Of a DNA stretch of 64,000 nt, positions 23,051 to 36,597 are shown piece after piece. Origin of the DNA: Azorinus chamasolen (lineage: Eukaryota; Mollusca; Bivalvia; Cardiida; Solecurtidae); contig OY755242.1 in NCBI GenBank assembly GCA_963576725.1, positions 64,112,324 to 64,176,323 on the forward strand, given 5' to 3'. Position 1 is the first letter of the stretch, and every line of letters starts with the position of its first letter. The translations under genes and the position numbers were made by a program. The notes beneath the pieces are model-generated. The model worked only from the letters and a program-made list of their open reading frames with translations. It was not told where the DNA came from and made no database searches.

Positions 23051-23509
23051 CAATATATTATCAAAATCCTAAATTGTAGAAATGGTCTAGATTTTACTGG
23101 AAAATGGAATTTTCCATTTGAATTCTCTGGGGTCAATTAGCTAAAGGGTAGCGTATAGAATGCATATCTTATACCGAGCTACAGAAGATAGTGATTTTAA
23201 ATTGTACAGTTTCAAATTCCAAATGGGTTCTGTACCGGTACAAAGCACACATTTGAAATCGAACTGAGCATTCAGACGTTATATTTCAAAACAAATTTTC
23301 ATTAAAACGCATAAAATGACAGCTTTTCTAATAATTCTACAGTTTTAGATTTTAGCGCAACAAAACTTTCCTAACATGGAACTAAACATTCATACAAATT
23401 AGTGATAGACACATACAGTTTAGACTTTTAATCTCGGACATTGGATTGAAGCACGACACACGTGTCGAAATGTATTTGTATTGATATACAGTTGCTCAAA
23501 TATATAAAA

Positions 23510-23605
23510 GTACAAAAATGAGTCATGCAGGAAATACCACATACAGAACAAACACTCGCCCAAACAGCAACACAAGGAAACAGCAAATGTACATGGGTAG
23601 AAAAC
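23510..23605 (-). repeat. Fragment of interspersed repeat R1
   Basis: Matches the left part of the longer copy at 24125-24600: AATGAGTCATGCAGGAAATA, ACAGAACAAACACTCGCCC, AGCAACACAAGGAAACAGC. Confidence 0.6.
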
Positions 23606-23689
23606 ACATTCGAGTAATAACGATTTTTGTTTTGCTATATTTTGTCACAGAGTATTACGAACAATCCCGATAAACACGCCGAAGATTAA

Positions 23690-23813
23690 CCCTTTCCTTC
23701 ATATAAACGTGTTTTCACGTATTTGCAAACAGAGTAGACCCAGATCAGACGGCTCCTGGAGGAGCTGTCTGACCAGGGTCTACTCTGTTTGCTAACATAA
23801 TTTGAAAGATCTA
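23690..23813 (+). mobile_element. TTAA-type MITE (family 1), truncated by satellite fragment
   Basis: Starts TTAA-CCCTTTCCTTCAT (TTAA 23686-23689) and contains the hairpin (23725-23800). It stops abruptly where a piece of the 772-bp satellite begins. Confidence 0.75.
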
Positions 23814-23895
23814 ATCGATGGTATTATTTAGAAAGAGAAGCAATAAACTGATAAGTGTATTGCACAATGCGTTCGTTAGTACTACTCGTGCGGAT
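23814..23895 (+). repeat. Satellite fragment outside the array
   Basis: ATCGATGGTATTATTTAGAA, AAGAGAAGCAATA and TATTGCACAATGCGTTCGTT match the unit of the array at 24708-34255, with an internal deletion. It lies about 0.9 kb before the array. Confidence 0.75.
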
Positions 23896-24124
23896 GACTG
23901 AAGTTTGGATATTTTAATGAAAATTCTTTGGCGACCGTAATGCGAATGTAATTCGACTATATAATAAAATAATAATAATCGCAAATATCTTTATATAAAT
24001 ATATCTTTACGTTCGGGATTTCGAATTCTAATATAATCAAAATAAGGTGACGAATATTTCTACTAATTTCGTACTTATTTGTTATTTCCTACTTTTACAC
24101 ACTGAAGAATGTCTCTCAATGCAT

Positions 24125-24605
24125 TCCAAAAAAGTACAAAGATGAGTCATACAGGAAACACCACAAACAGAACAAACAGCCGTCCGAAAAGCAACACATG
24201 GAAACAGCAAATGTACATAACTATATAAACGTCAAGCGGCGCACAAAGACAAATCAAACATACAATAGTGTGGGAAATGAAAGTACCGCCTGAACACGGC
24301 CAGTGACAAAGGTCACCGGTGGGGGGGGGGGGGTAAACCGGTTTTTGGGCGCCCAACCTCACACTTATCCATCCCCACCCTAAAAGACAAACAGATAAAT
24401 AAACGGATCCACTCTGCGATTAATCTACAGCAATCGCAAAGGCAAAAACAGTGGTAAAGTACATGCATAACGGAAACATATAAGTTACAAACTGTATCCA
24501 CCTATTGCTAGTGTACTCAATGATTGAGCTGCAAACAGAGTAACTGTAGAGAAGTACTAAAGGGTACGACAAAAACGAAATAGTACATTTCAAACATTAG
24601 AAAAT
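24125..24605 (-). repeat. Interspersed repeat R1, minus-strand copy
   Basis: On the minus strand this matches 55785-55935 plus 56580-56850. Shared pieces are TTTTGTCGTACCCT, CTCTACAGTTACTCTGTTTG, CAGCTCAATCATTGAG, GTTTGTCTTTTAGGGTGGGG and CCGGTTT. It contains a poly-G run at 24321-24334. A long ORF is absent, and its mobility class is unknown. Confidence 0.7.
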
Positions 24606-24707
24606 GTACTGATAAAAGTCCAACCCAGCCAGTTCCGTGTGCTGCAGTTTCAAACATGCCGAATAATGTTATTTAACAGCATAATACTCGTGAAATGCAC
24701 ATAAATG

Positions 24708-27700
24708 TCTTTAAAAACTTCCTGACACTACCCGACTCTATCTGAATCTACCTGACTCGGGTGGAAAATGTGACATTTCGAGTTGAGAAGTTTATTACAC
24801 GTTTAGATATTAATAGAGATTTTGAAGCATATTTATAATTTTGACAAAGGAGGACGGTCCTCATTCGTTGCTGTTCATCCTGATGAAAGTCCCCATTGTT
24901 CTGAGGTTGCATGATCACACACAAACACACATACACACACGCACACAAGTTGTACCAATTAAGCAAACGATCTTCTTAATTTTAATACACATGTTAAATA
25001 TTAAGTCTCCATCACATGCAGTTGGGTTAAGGTTGTGGACAGAGCGACACACAGACAAACATACATACAGACAGTCAGACCACAAACAATATGCCCCATC
25101 GCTGTCGTAGGGGTGAAATATGGTTTTATCAAATCAATAGTATTGTTTAGAAAGAGAAGCAATACTATGATAATTAGTGTATCATGTCCTCAAAAAGCTG
25201 TGTGCGAAGTCCTCATTTTCAGGGTGCAAATTGTGAATAATAAAAACACATACGACTACAGTACTGAGTAGTGAGAGGAGCGTACGTATATTGCACAGTG
25301 CGTTCTTTACTACTCGTGCATTGTAGTTGCGCCTGTCGTACTCCTATCGAAAGACGACATTTGGTCCACCTTACTACCATTACGAAGCACGTATGTGTAA
25401 AATCTTAGCCGTATTGCTACGAAATTCTAAAGTGCACGACACACAATTGTCGTTCGTGCTCACAGCATGCGAATTGACTGATATTTCCTTAAAAACTACC
25501 TGACACTACCTGACCCTATCTGACTCTACCTGACTCGAGTCGAAAATGTGACATTTCGAGTTGAGAAGTTTATTACACGTTTAGATATGAATAGAGATTT
25601 TGAAGCATATTTATAATTTTGACAATTGAGGACTGTCCTCATTCGTTGCTGTTCATCCTGATGAAAGTCCTCATTGTCCTGTGGTTGCCTGAGTACACAC
25701 AAACACACATACACACACGCACACAAGTTGTACCAATTAAGCAAACGATCTTCTTAATTTGAATACACATGTTAAATATTAAGTCTCTATCACATGCAGT
25801 TGGGTTAAGGTTGTGGACAGAGCGACACACAGACAAACATACATACAGACAGACAGACCAAAAAAATTATGCCCCACCGCTGTCGTAGGGGTAAAATATG
25901 GTTTTATCAAATCAATAGTTTTGTTTAGAAATGGAAGCAATACTATGATAATTAGTGTATCATGTCCTCAAAAAAACTGTGTGTGAAGTGCTCATTTTCA
26001 GGGTGCAAATTGTGGATATTAAAATAACAAACGACTACAGTACTTAGAGTGGCGTACGAATATTGCACAGTGCATTCGCTACTACTCGTGCGTTGTATGT
26101 GCTCCTGCCGTATGCCTTTCCAAAGACGACATTTGGTCCACCTTATTACCATTACGAAGCACGTATGTGTAAAATCTTAGCCGTATTGCTACGAAATTCT
26201 AAAGTGCACGACACACGATTGTTGTTCGTGCTCACAGCATGCGAATTGACTGATATGTCCTTAAAAACTACCTGACACTACCTGACTCTGACTCTACATG
26301 ACTCGAATCGAAAATGTGACATTTCGAGTTGAGAAGTTTATTACACGTTTAGATATAAATAGAGATTTTGAAGCATATTTATAATTTTGACAAATGAGGA
26401 CGGTCCTCATTCGTTGCTGTTCATCCTGATGAAAGTCCTCATTGTCCTGTGGTTGCCTGGGTACACACAAACACACATACACACACGCACACAAGTTGTA
26501 CCAATTAAGCAAACGATCTTCTTAATTTGAATACACATGTTAAATATTAAGTCTCCATCACATGCAGTTGGGTTAAGGTTGTGGACAGAGCGACACACAG
26601 ACAAACATACATACAGACAGTCAGACCACAAACAATATGCCCCATCGCTGTCGTAGGGGTGAACTATGGTTTTATCAAATCAATAGTATTGTTTAGAAAG
26701 AGAAGCAATACTATGATAATTAATGTATCATGTCCTCAAAAAGCTGTGTGCGAAGTCCTCATTTTCAGGGTGCAAATTGTGAATAATAAAAACACATACG
26801 ACTACAGTACTGAGTAGTGAGAGGAGCGTACGTATATTGCACAGTGCGTTCTTTACTACTCGTGCATTGTAGTTGCGCCTGTCGTACTCCTATCGAAAGA
26901 CGACATTTGGTCCACCTTACTACCATTACGAAGCACGTATGTGTAAAATCTTAGCCGTATTGCTACGAAATTCTAAGGTGCACGACACACAATTGTCGTT
27001 CGTGCTCACAGCATGCGAATTGACTGATATTTCCTTAAAAACTACCTGACACTACCTGACCCTATCTGACTCTACCTGACTCGAGTCGAAAATGTGACAT
27101 TTCGAGTTGAGAGGTTTATTACACGTTTAGATATGAATAGAGATTTTGAAGCATATTTATAATTTTGACAATTGAGGACTGTCCTCATTCGTTGCTGTTC
27201 ATCCTGATGAAAGTCCTCATTGTCCTGTGGTTGCCTGAGTACACACAAACACACATACACACATGCACACAAGTTGTACCAATTAAGCAAACGATCTTCT
27301 TAATTTGAATACACATGTTAAATATTAAGTCTCTATCACATGCAGTTGGGTTAAGGTTGTGGACAGAGCGACACACAGACAAACATACATACAGACAGTC
27401 AGACCACAAACAATATGCCCCATCGCTGTCGTAGGGGTGAACTATGGTTTTATCAAATCAATAGTATTGTTTAGAAAGAGAAGCAATACTATGATAATTA
27501 ATGTATCATGTCCTCAAAAAGCTGTGTGCGAAGTCCTCATTTTCAGGGTGCAAATTGTGAATAATAAAAACACATACGACTACAGTACCGAGTAGTGAGA
27601 GGAGCGTACGTATATTGCACAGTGCGTTCTTTACTACTCGTGCATTGTAGTTGCGCCTGTCGTACTCCTATCGAAAGACGACATTTGGTCCACCTTACTA

Positions 27701-30700
27701 CCATTACGAAGCACGTATGTGTAAAATCTTAGCCGTATTGCTACGAAATTCTAAGGTGCACGACACACAATTGTCGTTCGTGCTCACAGCATGCGAATTG
27801 ACTGATATTTCCTTAAAAACTACCTGACACTACCTGACCCTATCTGACTCTACCTGACTCGAGTCGAAAATGTGACATTTCGAGTTGAGAGGTTTATTAC
27901 ACGTTTAGATATGAATAGAGATTTTGAAGCATATTTATAATTTTGACAATTGAGGACTGTCCTCATTCGTTGCTGTTCATCCTGATGAAAGTCCTCATTG
28001 TCCTGTGGTTGCCTGAGTACACACAAACACACATACACACACGCACACAAGTTGTACCAATTAAGCAAACGATCTTCTTAATTTGAATACACATGTTAAA
28101 TATTAAGTCTCTATCACATGCAGTTGGGTTATGGTTGTGGACAGAGCGAAACACAGACAAACATACATACAGACAGACAGACCAACAAAATTATGCCCCA
28201 CCGCTGTCGTAGGGGTAAAATATGGTTTTATCAAATCAATAGTTTTGTTTAGAAATGGAAGCAATACTATGATAATTAGTGTATCATGTCCTCAAAAAAA
28301 CTGTGTGAAGTGCTCATTTTCAGGGTGCAAATTGTGGATATTAAAATCACAAACGACTACAGTACTGAGAGTGGCGTACGAATATTGCACAGTGCGTTCG
28401 CTACTACTCGTGCGTTGTATGTGCTCCTGCCGTATGCCTTTCCAAAGACGACATTTGGTCCACCTTATTACCATTACGAAGCACGTATGTGTAAAATCTT
28501 AGCCGTATTGCTACGAAATTCTAAAGTGCACGACACACGATTGTTGTTCGTGCTCACAGCATGCGAATTGACTGATATGTCCTTAAAAACTACCTGACAC
28601 TACCTGACTCTATCTGACTCTACATCACTCGAATCGAAAATGTGACATTTCGAGTAGAGAAGTTTATTACACGTTTAGATATAAATAGAGATTTTGAAGC
28701 ATATTTATAATTTTGACAAATGAGGACGGTCCTCATTCGTTGCTGTTCATCCTGATGAAAGTCCTCATTGTCCTGTGGTTGCCTGGGTACACACAAACAC
28801 ACATATACACACGCACACAAGTTGTACCAATTAAGCAAACGATCTTCTTAATTTGAATACACATGTTAAATATTAAGTCTCCATCACATGCAGTTGGGTT
28901 AAGGTTGTGGACAGAGCGACACACAGACAAACATACATACATACAGTCAGACCACAAACAATATGCCCCATCGCTGTCGTAGGGGTGAACTATGGTTTTA
29001 TCAAATCGATAGTAGTGTTTAGAAAGAGAAGCAATACTATGATAATTAGTGTATCATGTCCTCAAAAAGCTGTGTGCGAAGTAATCATTTTCAGGGTGCA
29101 AATTGTGAATAATAATATATACGACTACAGTACTGAGTAGTGAGAGGAGCGTACGTATATTGCACAGTGCGTTCTTTACTACTCGTGCATTTTAGTTGCG
29201 CCTGTCGTACTCCTGTCGAAAGACGACATTTGGTCCACCTTACTACCATTACGAAGCACGTATGTGTAAAATCTTAGCCGTATTGCTACGAAATTCTAAA
29301 GTGCACGACACACGATTGTCGTTCGTGCTCACAGCATGCGAATTGACTGATATTTCTTTAAAAACTACCTGACACTACCTGACTCTATCTGACTCTACCT
29401 GACTCGAGTTGAAAATGTGACATTTCGAGTTGAGAAGTTTATTACACGTTTAGATATAAATAGAGATTTTGAAGCATATTTATAATTTTGACAAATGAGG
29501 ACGGTCCTCATTCGTTGCTGTTCATCCTGATGAAAGTCCTCATTGTCCTGTGGTTGCCTGGGTACACACAAACACACATACACACACGCACATAAGTTGT
29601 ACCAAGTAAGCAAACGATCTTCTTAATTTGAACCCACATGTTAAATATTAAGTCTCCATCACATGCAGTTGGGTTAAGGTTGTGGACAGAGCGACACACA
29701 GACAAACATACATACAGACAGACAGACCACAAACAATATGCCCCATCGCTGTCGTAGGGGTGAAATATGGTTTTATCAAATCGATAGTATTGTTTAGAAT
29801 GAGAAGCAATACTATGATAATTAGTGTATCATGTCCTCAAAAAGCTGTGTGCGAAGTCCTCATTTTCAGGGTGCAAATTGTGAATAATAAAAACACATAC
29901 GACTACAGTACTGAGTAGTGAGAGGAGCGTACGTATATTGCACAGTGCGTTCTTTACTACTCGTGCATTGTAGTTGCGCCTGTCGTACTTCTGTCGAAAG
30001 ACGACATTTGGTCCACCTTACTACCATAACGAAGTACGTATGTGTAAAATCTTAGCCGTATTGCAACGAAATTCTAAAGTGCACGACACACGATTGTCGT
30101 TCGTGCTCACAGCATGCGAATTGACTGATATTTCCTTAAAAACTTCCTGACACTACCTGACTCTATCTGACTCTACCCGACTCGAGTCGAAAATGTGACA
30201 TTTCGATTTGAGAAGTTTATTACACGTTTAGAGAAAATAGAGATTTTGAAGCATATTTATAATTTTGACAAATGAGGACGGTCCTCATTCGTTGCTGTTC
30301 ATCCTGATGAAAGTCCTCATTGTCCTGTGGTTGCCTGGGTACACACATACACACATGCACACAAGTTGTACCAATTAAGCAAACGATCTTCTTAATTTGA
30401 ATACACATGTTAAATATTAAGTCTCCATCACATGCAGTTGGGTTAAGGTTGTGGACAGAGCGACACACAGACAAACATACATACAGACAGTCAGACCACA
30501 AACAATATGCCCCATCGCTGTCGTAGGGGTGAAATATGGTTTTATCAAATCGATAGTATTATTTAGAAAGAGAAGCAATACTATGATAATTAGTGTATCA
30601 TGTCCTCAAAAAGCTGTGTGCGAAGTCCTCATTTTTAGGGTATAAATTGTGAATAATAAAAAATATATACGACTACAGTACTGAGTAGTGAGAGGAGCGT

Positions 30701-33700
30701 ACGTATATTGCACAGTTCGTTCTTTACTACTCGTGCATTGTAGTTGCGCCTGTCGTACTTCTGTCGAAAGACGACATTTGGTCCACCTTAATTACTACCT
30801 CTACGAAGCACGTTCGTGCAAAATCTTAGCCGTATTGCTACATAATTCTAAAGTAAACGACACACGATTGTCGCTCGTGCTCACAACATGCGAATTGACT
30901 GATATTTCTTTAAAAACTACCTGACACTACCCGACTCTATCTGAATCTACCTGACTCGGGTGGAAAATGTGACATTTCGATTTGAGAGGTTTATTACACG
31001 TTTAGATATAAATAGAGATTTTGAAGCATATTTATAATTTTGACAAATGAGGACGGTCCTCATTCGTTGCTGTTCATCCTGATGAAAGTCCTCATTGTCC
31101 TGTGGTTGCCTGGGTACACTCAAACACACATACACACACGCACACAAGTTGTACCAATTAAGCAAACGATCTTCTTAATTTTAATACACATGTTAAATAT
31201 TAAGTCTCTATCACATGCAGTTGGGTTAAGGTTGTGGGCAGAGCGACACACAGACAAACATACATACAGACAGACAAACCACAAACAATATGCCCCATCG
31301 CTGTCGTAGGGGTGAACTATGGTTTTATCAAATCGATAGTATTGTTTAGAAAGAGAAGCAATACTATGATAATTAGTGTATCATGTCCTCAAAAAGCTGT
31401 GTGCGAAGTCCCCATTTTCAGGGTGCAAATTGTGAATAATAAAAATATATACGACTACAGTACTGAGTAGTGAGAGGAGCGTACGTATATTGCACAGTGC
31501 GTTCTTTACTACTCGTGCATTGTAGTTGCGCCTGTCGTACTTCTGTCGAAAGACGACATTTGGTCCACCTTACTACCATTACGAAGCACGTATGTGTAAA
31601 ATCTTAGCCGTATTGCTACGAAATTCTAAAGTGCACGACACACGATTGTCGTTCGTGCTCACAGCATGCGAATTGACTGATATTTCTTTAAAAACTACCC
31701 GATACTACCTGACTCTATCTGACTCTACCTGACTCGAGTCGAAAATGTGACATTTCGAGTTGAGAGGTTTATTACACGTTTAGGTATAAATAGAGATTTT
31801 GAAGCATATTTATAATTTTGACAATTGAGGACGGTGTTCATCCTGATGAAAGTCCTCATTGTCCTGTGGTTGCCTGAGTACACACAAACACACATACACA
31901 CACGCACACAAGTTGTACCAATTAAACAAACGATCTTCTTAATTTGAATACACATGTTAAATATTAAGTCTCCATCACATGCAGTTGGGTTAAGGTTGTG
32001 GACAGAGCGACACACAGACAAACATACATACAGACAGTCAGACCACAAACAATATGCCCCATCGCTGTCGTAGGAGTGAAATATGGTTTTATCAAATCGA
32101 TAGTATTGTTTAGAAAGAGAAGCAATACTATGATAATTAGTGTATCATGTCCTCAAAAAGCTGTGTGCGAAGTCCTCATTTTCAGGGTGCAAATTGTGAA
32201 TAATGAAAATACATACGACTACAGTACTGAGTAGTGAGAGGAGCGTACGTATATTGCACAGTGCGTTCTTTGCTACTCGTGCATTGTAGTTGCGCCTGTC
32301 GTACTTCTGTCGAAAGACGACATTTGGTCCACCTTACTACCATTACGAAGCACGTATGTGTAAAATCTTAGCCGTATTGCTACGAAATTCTAAAGTGCAC
32401 GACACACGATTGTCGTTCGTGCTCACAGCATGCGAATTGACTGATATTTCTTTAAAAACTACCCGATACTACCTGACTCTATATGACTCTACCTGACTCG
32501 AGTCGGAAATGTGACATTTCAATTGAGAAGTTTATTACACGTTTAGATATAAATAAAGATTTTGAAGCATATTTATAATTTTGACAAATGTGGACTGTCC
32601 TCATTCGTTGCTGTTCATCCTGATGAAAGTCCTCATTGTCCTGTGGTTGCCTGAGTACACACAAACACACATACACACACGCACACAAGTTGTACCAATT
32701 AAGCAAACGATCTTCTTAATTTGAATACACATGTTAAATATTAAGTCTCCATCACATGCAGTTGGGTTAAGGTTGTGGACAGAGCGACACACAGACAAAC
32801 ATACATACAGACAGTCAGACCACAAACAATATGCCCCATCGCTGTCGTAGGAGTGAAATATGGTTTTATCAAATCGATAGTATTGTTTAGAAAGAGAAGC
32901 AATACTATGATAATTAGTGTATCATGTCCTCAAAAAGCTGTGTGCGAAGTCCTCATTTTCAGGGTGCAAATTGTGAATAATAAAAACACATACGACTACA
33001 GTACTGAGTAGTGAGAGGAGCGTACGTATATTGCACAGTGCGTTCTTTACTACTCGTGCATTGTAGTTGCGCCTGTCGTATTCCTGTCGAAAGACAATAT
33101 TTAGTCCACCTTACTACCTCTACGAAGCACGTTCGTGCAAAATCTTAGCCGTATTGCCACATAATTCTAAAGTAAACGACACACGATCGTCGCTCGTGCT
33201 CACAGCATGCGAATTGACTTATTTTTCTTTAAAAACTACCTGACACTACCCGACTCTATCTGAATCTACCTGACTCGGGTGGAAAATGTGACATTTCGAT
33301 TTGAGAAGTTTATTACATGTTTAGATATAAATAGAGATTTTGAAGCATATTTAAAATTTTGACAAATGAGGACGGTCCTCATTCGTTGCTGTTCATCCTG
33401 ATGAAAGTCCTCATTGTCCTGTGGTTGCATGATCACACACAAACACACATACACATACAAACACAAGTTGTACCAATTAAGCTTAATTTGAATACAGATG
33501 TTAAATATTAAGTCTCTATCACATGCAGTTAGGTTAAAGTTGTGGACAGAGCGACACACAGACAAACATACATACAGACAGACAGACCAAAAACAATATG
33601 CCCAACCGCTGTCGTAAGGGTAAAATCTAGTTTTATCATATCGACTGTATTGGTTAGAAAGAGAAACAATAAAATGATAATTAGTGTATCATGTCCTCAA

Positions 33701-34255
33701 AAAACTGTGTGTGAAGTCCCCATTTTCAGGGTATAATAATAAAAACACAAACGACTACAGTGCTGAGTAGTGAGAGGAGCGCACGAATATTGCACAGTAC
33801 GTTCGTTACTACTCGTATGGTGTAGGTGCGCCTGCCGTACGCCTGTCGATTGTGTCCACCTTACTACCTCTGCGAAGCAAGTACGTGCAAAATCTTAGCC
33901 GTATTGCCACGAAATTCTAAAGTGCACGACATACGATTGTCGTTCGTGCTTACAGCGCGCGAATTGACTGATATTTCTTTAAAAATTCCTGACACTACCC
34001 AACTCTTTCTTAATCTACCTGAATCGGGTGGAAACTGTGACATTTCGAGTTGAGAAGTTTATTACACGTTTAGATATGAATAGAGATTTTGAAGCATATT
34101 TATAATTTTGACAAATGAGGACGGTCCTCATTCGTTGCTGTCCATCCTGATGAAAGACCCCATTGACCTGTGGTTGCATGATCACACACAAACACACACG
34201 CACACAAGTTGTACCAATTAAGCAAACAATCTTCTTAATTTGAATACACATGTCA
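24708..34255 (+). repeat. Satellite array, 12 periods of ~772 bp, derived from a pearl-like element
   Basis: A landmark AAATGTGACATTTC recurs at 24766, 25544, 26312, 27090, 27868, 28638, 29413, 30191, 30965, 31743, 32507, 33284 and (altered) 34032, so periods run from 748 to 778 bp. Each unit holds, in order: ACCTGACACTACCTGAC-type repeats; a CA-rich run (ACACACAAACACACATACAC); CGACACACAGACAAACATAC plus CAGACAGACAGACC; a header-like ATATGCCCC..CGCTGTCGTAGGGG; GAGAAGCAATACTATGATAA; and a closing stretch with AGCATGCGAATTGACTG. Units ending at 27090 and 27868 are nearly identical (recent duplication). Units beginning near 25830 and 28150 share private variants about 2.33 kb (three units) apart, showing multi-unit copying. 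Units from 32.9 kb on are more diverged. The 72-78-residue ORFs repeated on both strands are by-products. Confidence 0.95.
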
Positions 34256-35230
34256 ACTGATAAATGTACATGTATTGACAAAAGCGTCAGCTGTAGGACT
34301 TAGTAAAAGGTGATAGAAATACACATGTAACATGCAGTATAATGGTTATTGTATTACCAGTATTAAATTTGTAATTTTATCAAGTGTTTTTAAGTTCGCC
34401 ATTAATTAATAATTCAGAACAGTATATATTACGATCTTAGAGCTCCCGTAGGAGTCTATGACCTATGTTTATTTGTTTATTCAATGGCAAATACGAGTAT
34501 GTAATATGTAATATATTTGAACATAACGAAAGTGAGTTCTAATTCCCTAAAATAGAGCAGATTCAAGTTGAAACTTCCTTTTCGAAACTTTAATCTGGAT
34601 AAACTCTGTTTGAAAGTTTGATATGAATTCTATTAAAAGATTTTTTCAATGTGTCTGTTGAGCCATGGTTTTCGGTTTCTTACCCATTCCACTGTGTATT
34701 TAACCGTTTTATTTGTTCAAGTAGATATGAAATAATGAATTACCGTATTATCTCTATAATGTTGTACACTCCATCATATCAACGGGTGTGTTATCGATTT
34801 TTACACCTTTTTGAAAGTTATAAGATCTGGATCTACACTGTCTGTATATTAAGACAAAAGGAAGGGTAAGAACACCAAAACATGCTTTTGTCATTCGTGT
34901 TTTTGTTAAAAGTGTTCCAGATCGTATTTATATTATATGTGCTCATTGCTCTTCTTATTACACTAATCATTCCTGGAAATATCAGTATGACTTGAAATTG
35001 TATTTTTAATATTCCTGAAAACTAAATGCATTTCATCAGAAAAAACACACACTTTTTCTTCTATTAATAACAAATAGAGCAAACCAATATCAGACACTTC
35101 ACGCAGGAGTTTCTGATTAGGGACTTAGAAAACGGTACTGTACACATATAATTAATACACGATTATTTAATATGCCTTTTTAATATGCTCTTTATTTGTT
35201 TAGAGTTGTCATACTGTATGAAATGTACTT
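34256..35230. other. No gene seen; one weak hairpin
   Basis: AT-rich DNA. A degraded GATCAGA hairpin lies near 35085-35125 (AGAGCAAACCAATATCAGAC / TCTGATTAGGGAC). No exon supported. Confidence 0.45.
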
Positions 35231-35231
35231 A

Positions 35232-35312
35232 TTTTGAGGGCCTCGGGGGTACAATAGTCTTTTGACTAACCGAGGTACTCTCGTAAAATAAAGTGTTTCA
35301 TTCATTCATAGA
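35232..35312 (+). repeat. SINE 3' tail with (ATTC)n
   Basis: GAGGGCCTCGGGGGTACAAT, TTTTGACTAACCGAGGTACT and AATAAAGTGTTTCATTCATTC. Same 3' end as the full SINE at 36213-36597, without its tRNA head. Confidence 0.7.
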
Positions 35313-35472
35313 CACAGGGCGCAAATGGAACAGATCCATGTAGGAAACTTTCCACAGAAGTTTCTCGCTTGGTTCAGTTCTGTTTGAAACTTTGTTTATG
35401 TAGTTTGCTGATTTCATTGTGCGTTATTGGACACAGTGTTTATTATGTTCTGTGATTGTTATTTTGCATATA

Positions 35473-35810
35473 CATTTGAACTTCGATTACTCGAACTTCA
35501 AGGGACCATAAAAATTAGTTCCAGATAACAGAAGTTCGAGTCATTCGATATTTCCCCTGAATAATTACTCAAGGCTACAGTTTAATACAGGTCTAAAGTA
35601 ATGCTGAAAGCTCCTGTAGGACCTTTCAGCATTACTTTAGACATATATTAAGCTGTATTACATGTGTAAGCTGTCATGTGTGTTTCTAGATATCTGTAGC
35701 AATACATTTTAAATCAATTCTTTTATTGTAAGGTTTGGAAGGTCTGACCTTTTTGTTCGAGTTATCCCGGAGTTCGAGTTATCCGAGTTCGAGATATCGA
35801 AGTGTAACTG
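35473..35810. mobile_element. Tigger-like MITE, TTCGATAACTCGAAC type, copy 1
   Basis: 338 bp between TA dinucleotides (35471-35472 and 35811-35812). Inverted ends are CATTTGAACTTCGATTACTC and, on the complement of the right end, CAGTTACACTTCGATATCTC. A central hairpin GTCTAAAGTAATGCTGAAAG..CTTTCAGCATTACTTTAGAC spans 35591-35642. The copy at 57505 is reversed. Confidence 0.85.
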
Positions 35811-35834
35811 TACATGTATGAAGTGTACTGATTA

Positions 35835-35925
35835 ACAAGGCCTCTGGGTAGATTAGCCATTAGGCTTATCGAGCAACCCTCATTAAACAAAGTATTTTAG
35901 CATTAATTCATTAATTTAGATCAAT
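35835..35925 (+). repeat. SINE 3' tail with (ATTC)n, second copy
   Basis: AAGGCCTCTGGGTAGATTAG, CATTAGGCTTATCGAGCAAC, AAACAAAGTATTTTAGC. Diverged copy of the common tail. Confidence 0.6.
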
Positions 35926-35984
35926 TGGGTTACTGTCAAGTCTTTCATTCATTCATTTAATTCGTCATAAACCTTGTGCAGTGC

Positions 35985-36052
35985 ATACAGTTTGGATCCA
36001 GATGAGACGTTGAATAACTCAACGTCTCATCAGGTTCAACTAGTTTACATTC
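35985..36052. repeat. GGATCCAGATGAGACG hairpin, copy 1
   Basis: Stem GATGAGACGTTGA / TCAACGTCTCATC with loop ATAACT. Related hairpins at 38645, 40385 and 44408 have different inner arms that still pair. Confidence 0.65.
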
Positions 36053-36212
36053 TAATTGCATTTTCTAACTTTGAAGCAGATGACACTTTAGTTTAACCAA
36101 AACTGAACAAATATATTTTCTCGTATTATAGTATTGACAGCGTGAGTGAATGACGTTACAAATATGTAGTTTTAATAGCGCGTGCATTCATCCACCTGAA
36201 TCGGGGTCAAAT

Positions 36213-36597
36213 GAATGAAATGAATGAAATGAATGACTGAATGAAAGACTTTATTTTAAGAGGGTTACCCGGTTAGTCAACAGACTAATCTATTTCAGGG
36301 CCCTCTAAAAAGTACCTAGTTATAGTCTACTTTTAGTCCGAATGACCGCTCAATGAATGTTCATTGAGTCACTGGCCTACAACAATGAGCACTGCTAACA
36401 TATCATGGCGCAATCATGCAGCCGCAGTACCGGCGAGTGATCCTCACATGTACCCATTTTAACCCCTGGGTGGAGAGGAGGTGCGGGTGGGAGACACGGA
36501 AAAGCGTCACTGAAATTTCCGGGAGGGCCCGGAATTTGAACCCCGGACCTCCGGACTGATAGTCAAGTGCGCTACCACTAGACCATCGCACACCACA
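36213..36597 (-). mobile_element. Full-length tRNA-derived SINE with (ATTC)n tail
   Basis: Read on the minus strand from about 36595. The tRNA-like head has A-box TGGTCTAGTGGTAGCGCA and B-box GGGTTCAAATTCC, with GACTATCAGTCC between. A ~270-bp body follows. The tail is GAGGGCCCTGAAATAGATTA, TGACTAACCGGGTAACCCTC and AATAAAGTCTTTCATTC repeats (36213-36255 on the plus strand as GAATGAAAT). Five separate tails of this kind lie in 35-39 kb, but only this copy keeps its head. Pol III transcription and LINE-supplied mobilisation are inferred from the family. Confidence 0.8.

Noticed and set aside
24708..34255. CRISPR-like or tandem gene array
   Set aside because: Units are ~772 bp with no short repeat/variable spacer pattern, and the organism is a eukaryote.
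24748..34281. Repeated 72-78-codon ORFs on both strands every ~772 bp
   Set aside because: They follow the satellite period, overlap each other in opposite strands, cross CA and CAGA microsatellite runs and show frame-breaking variants in some units. They are by-products of the repeat.
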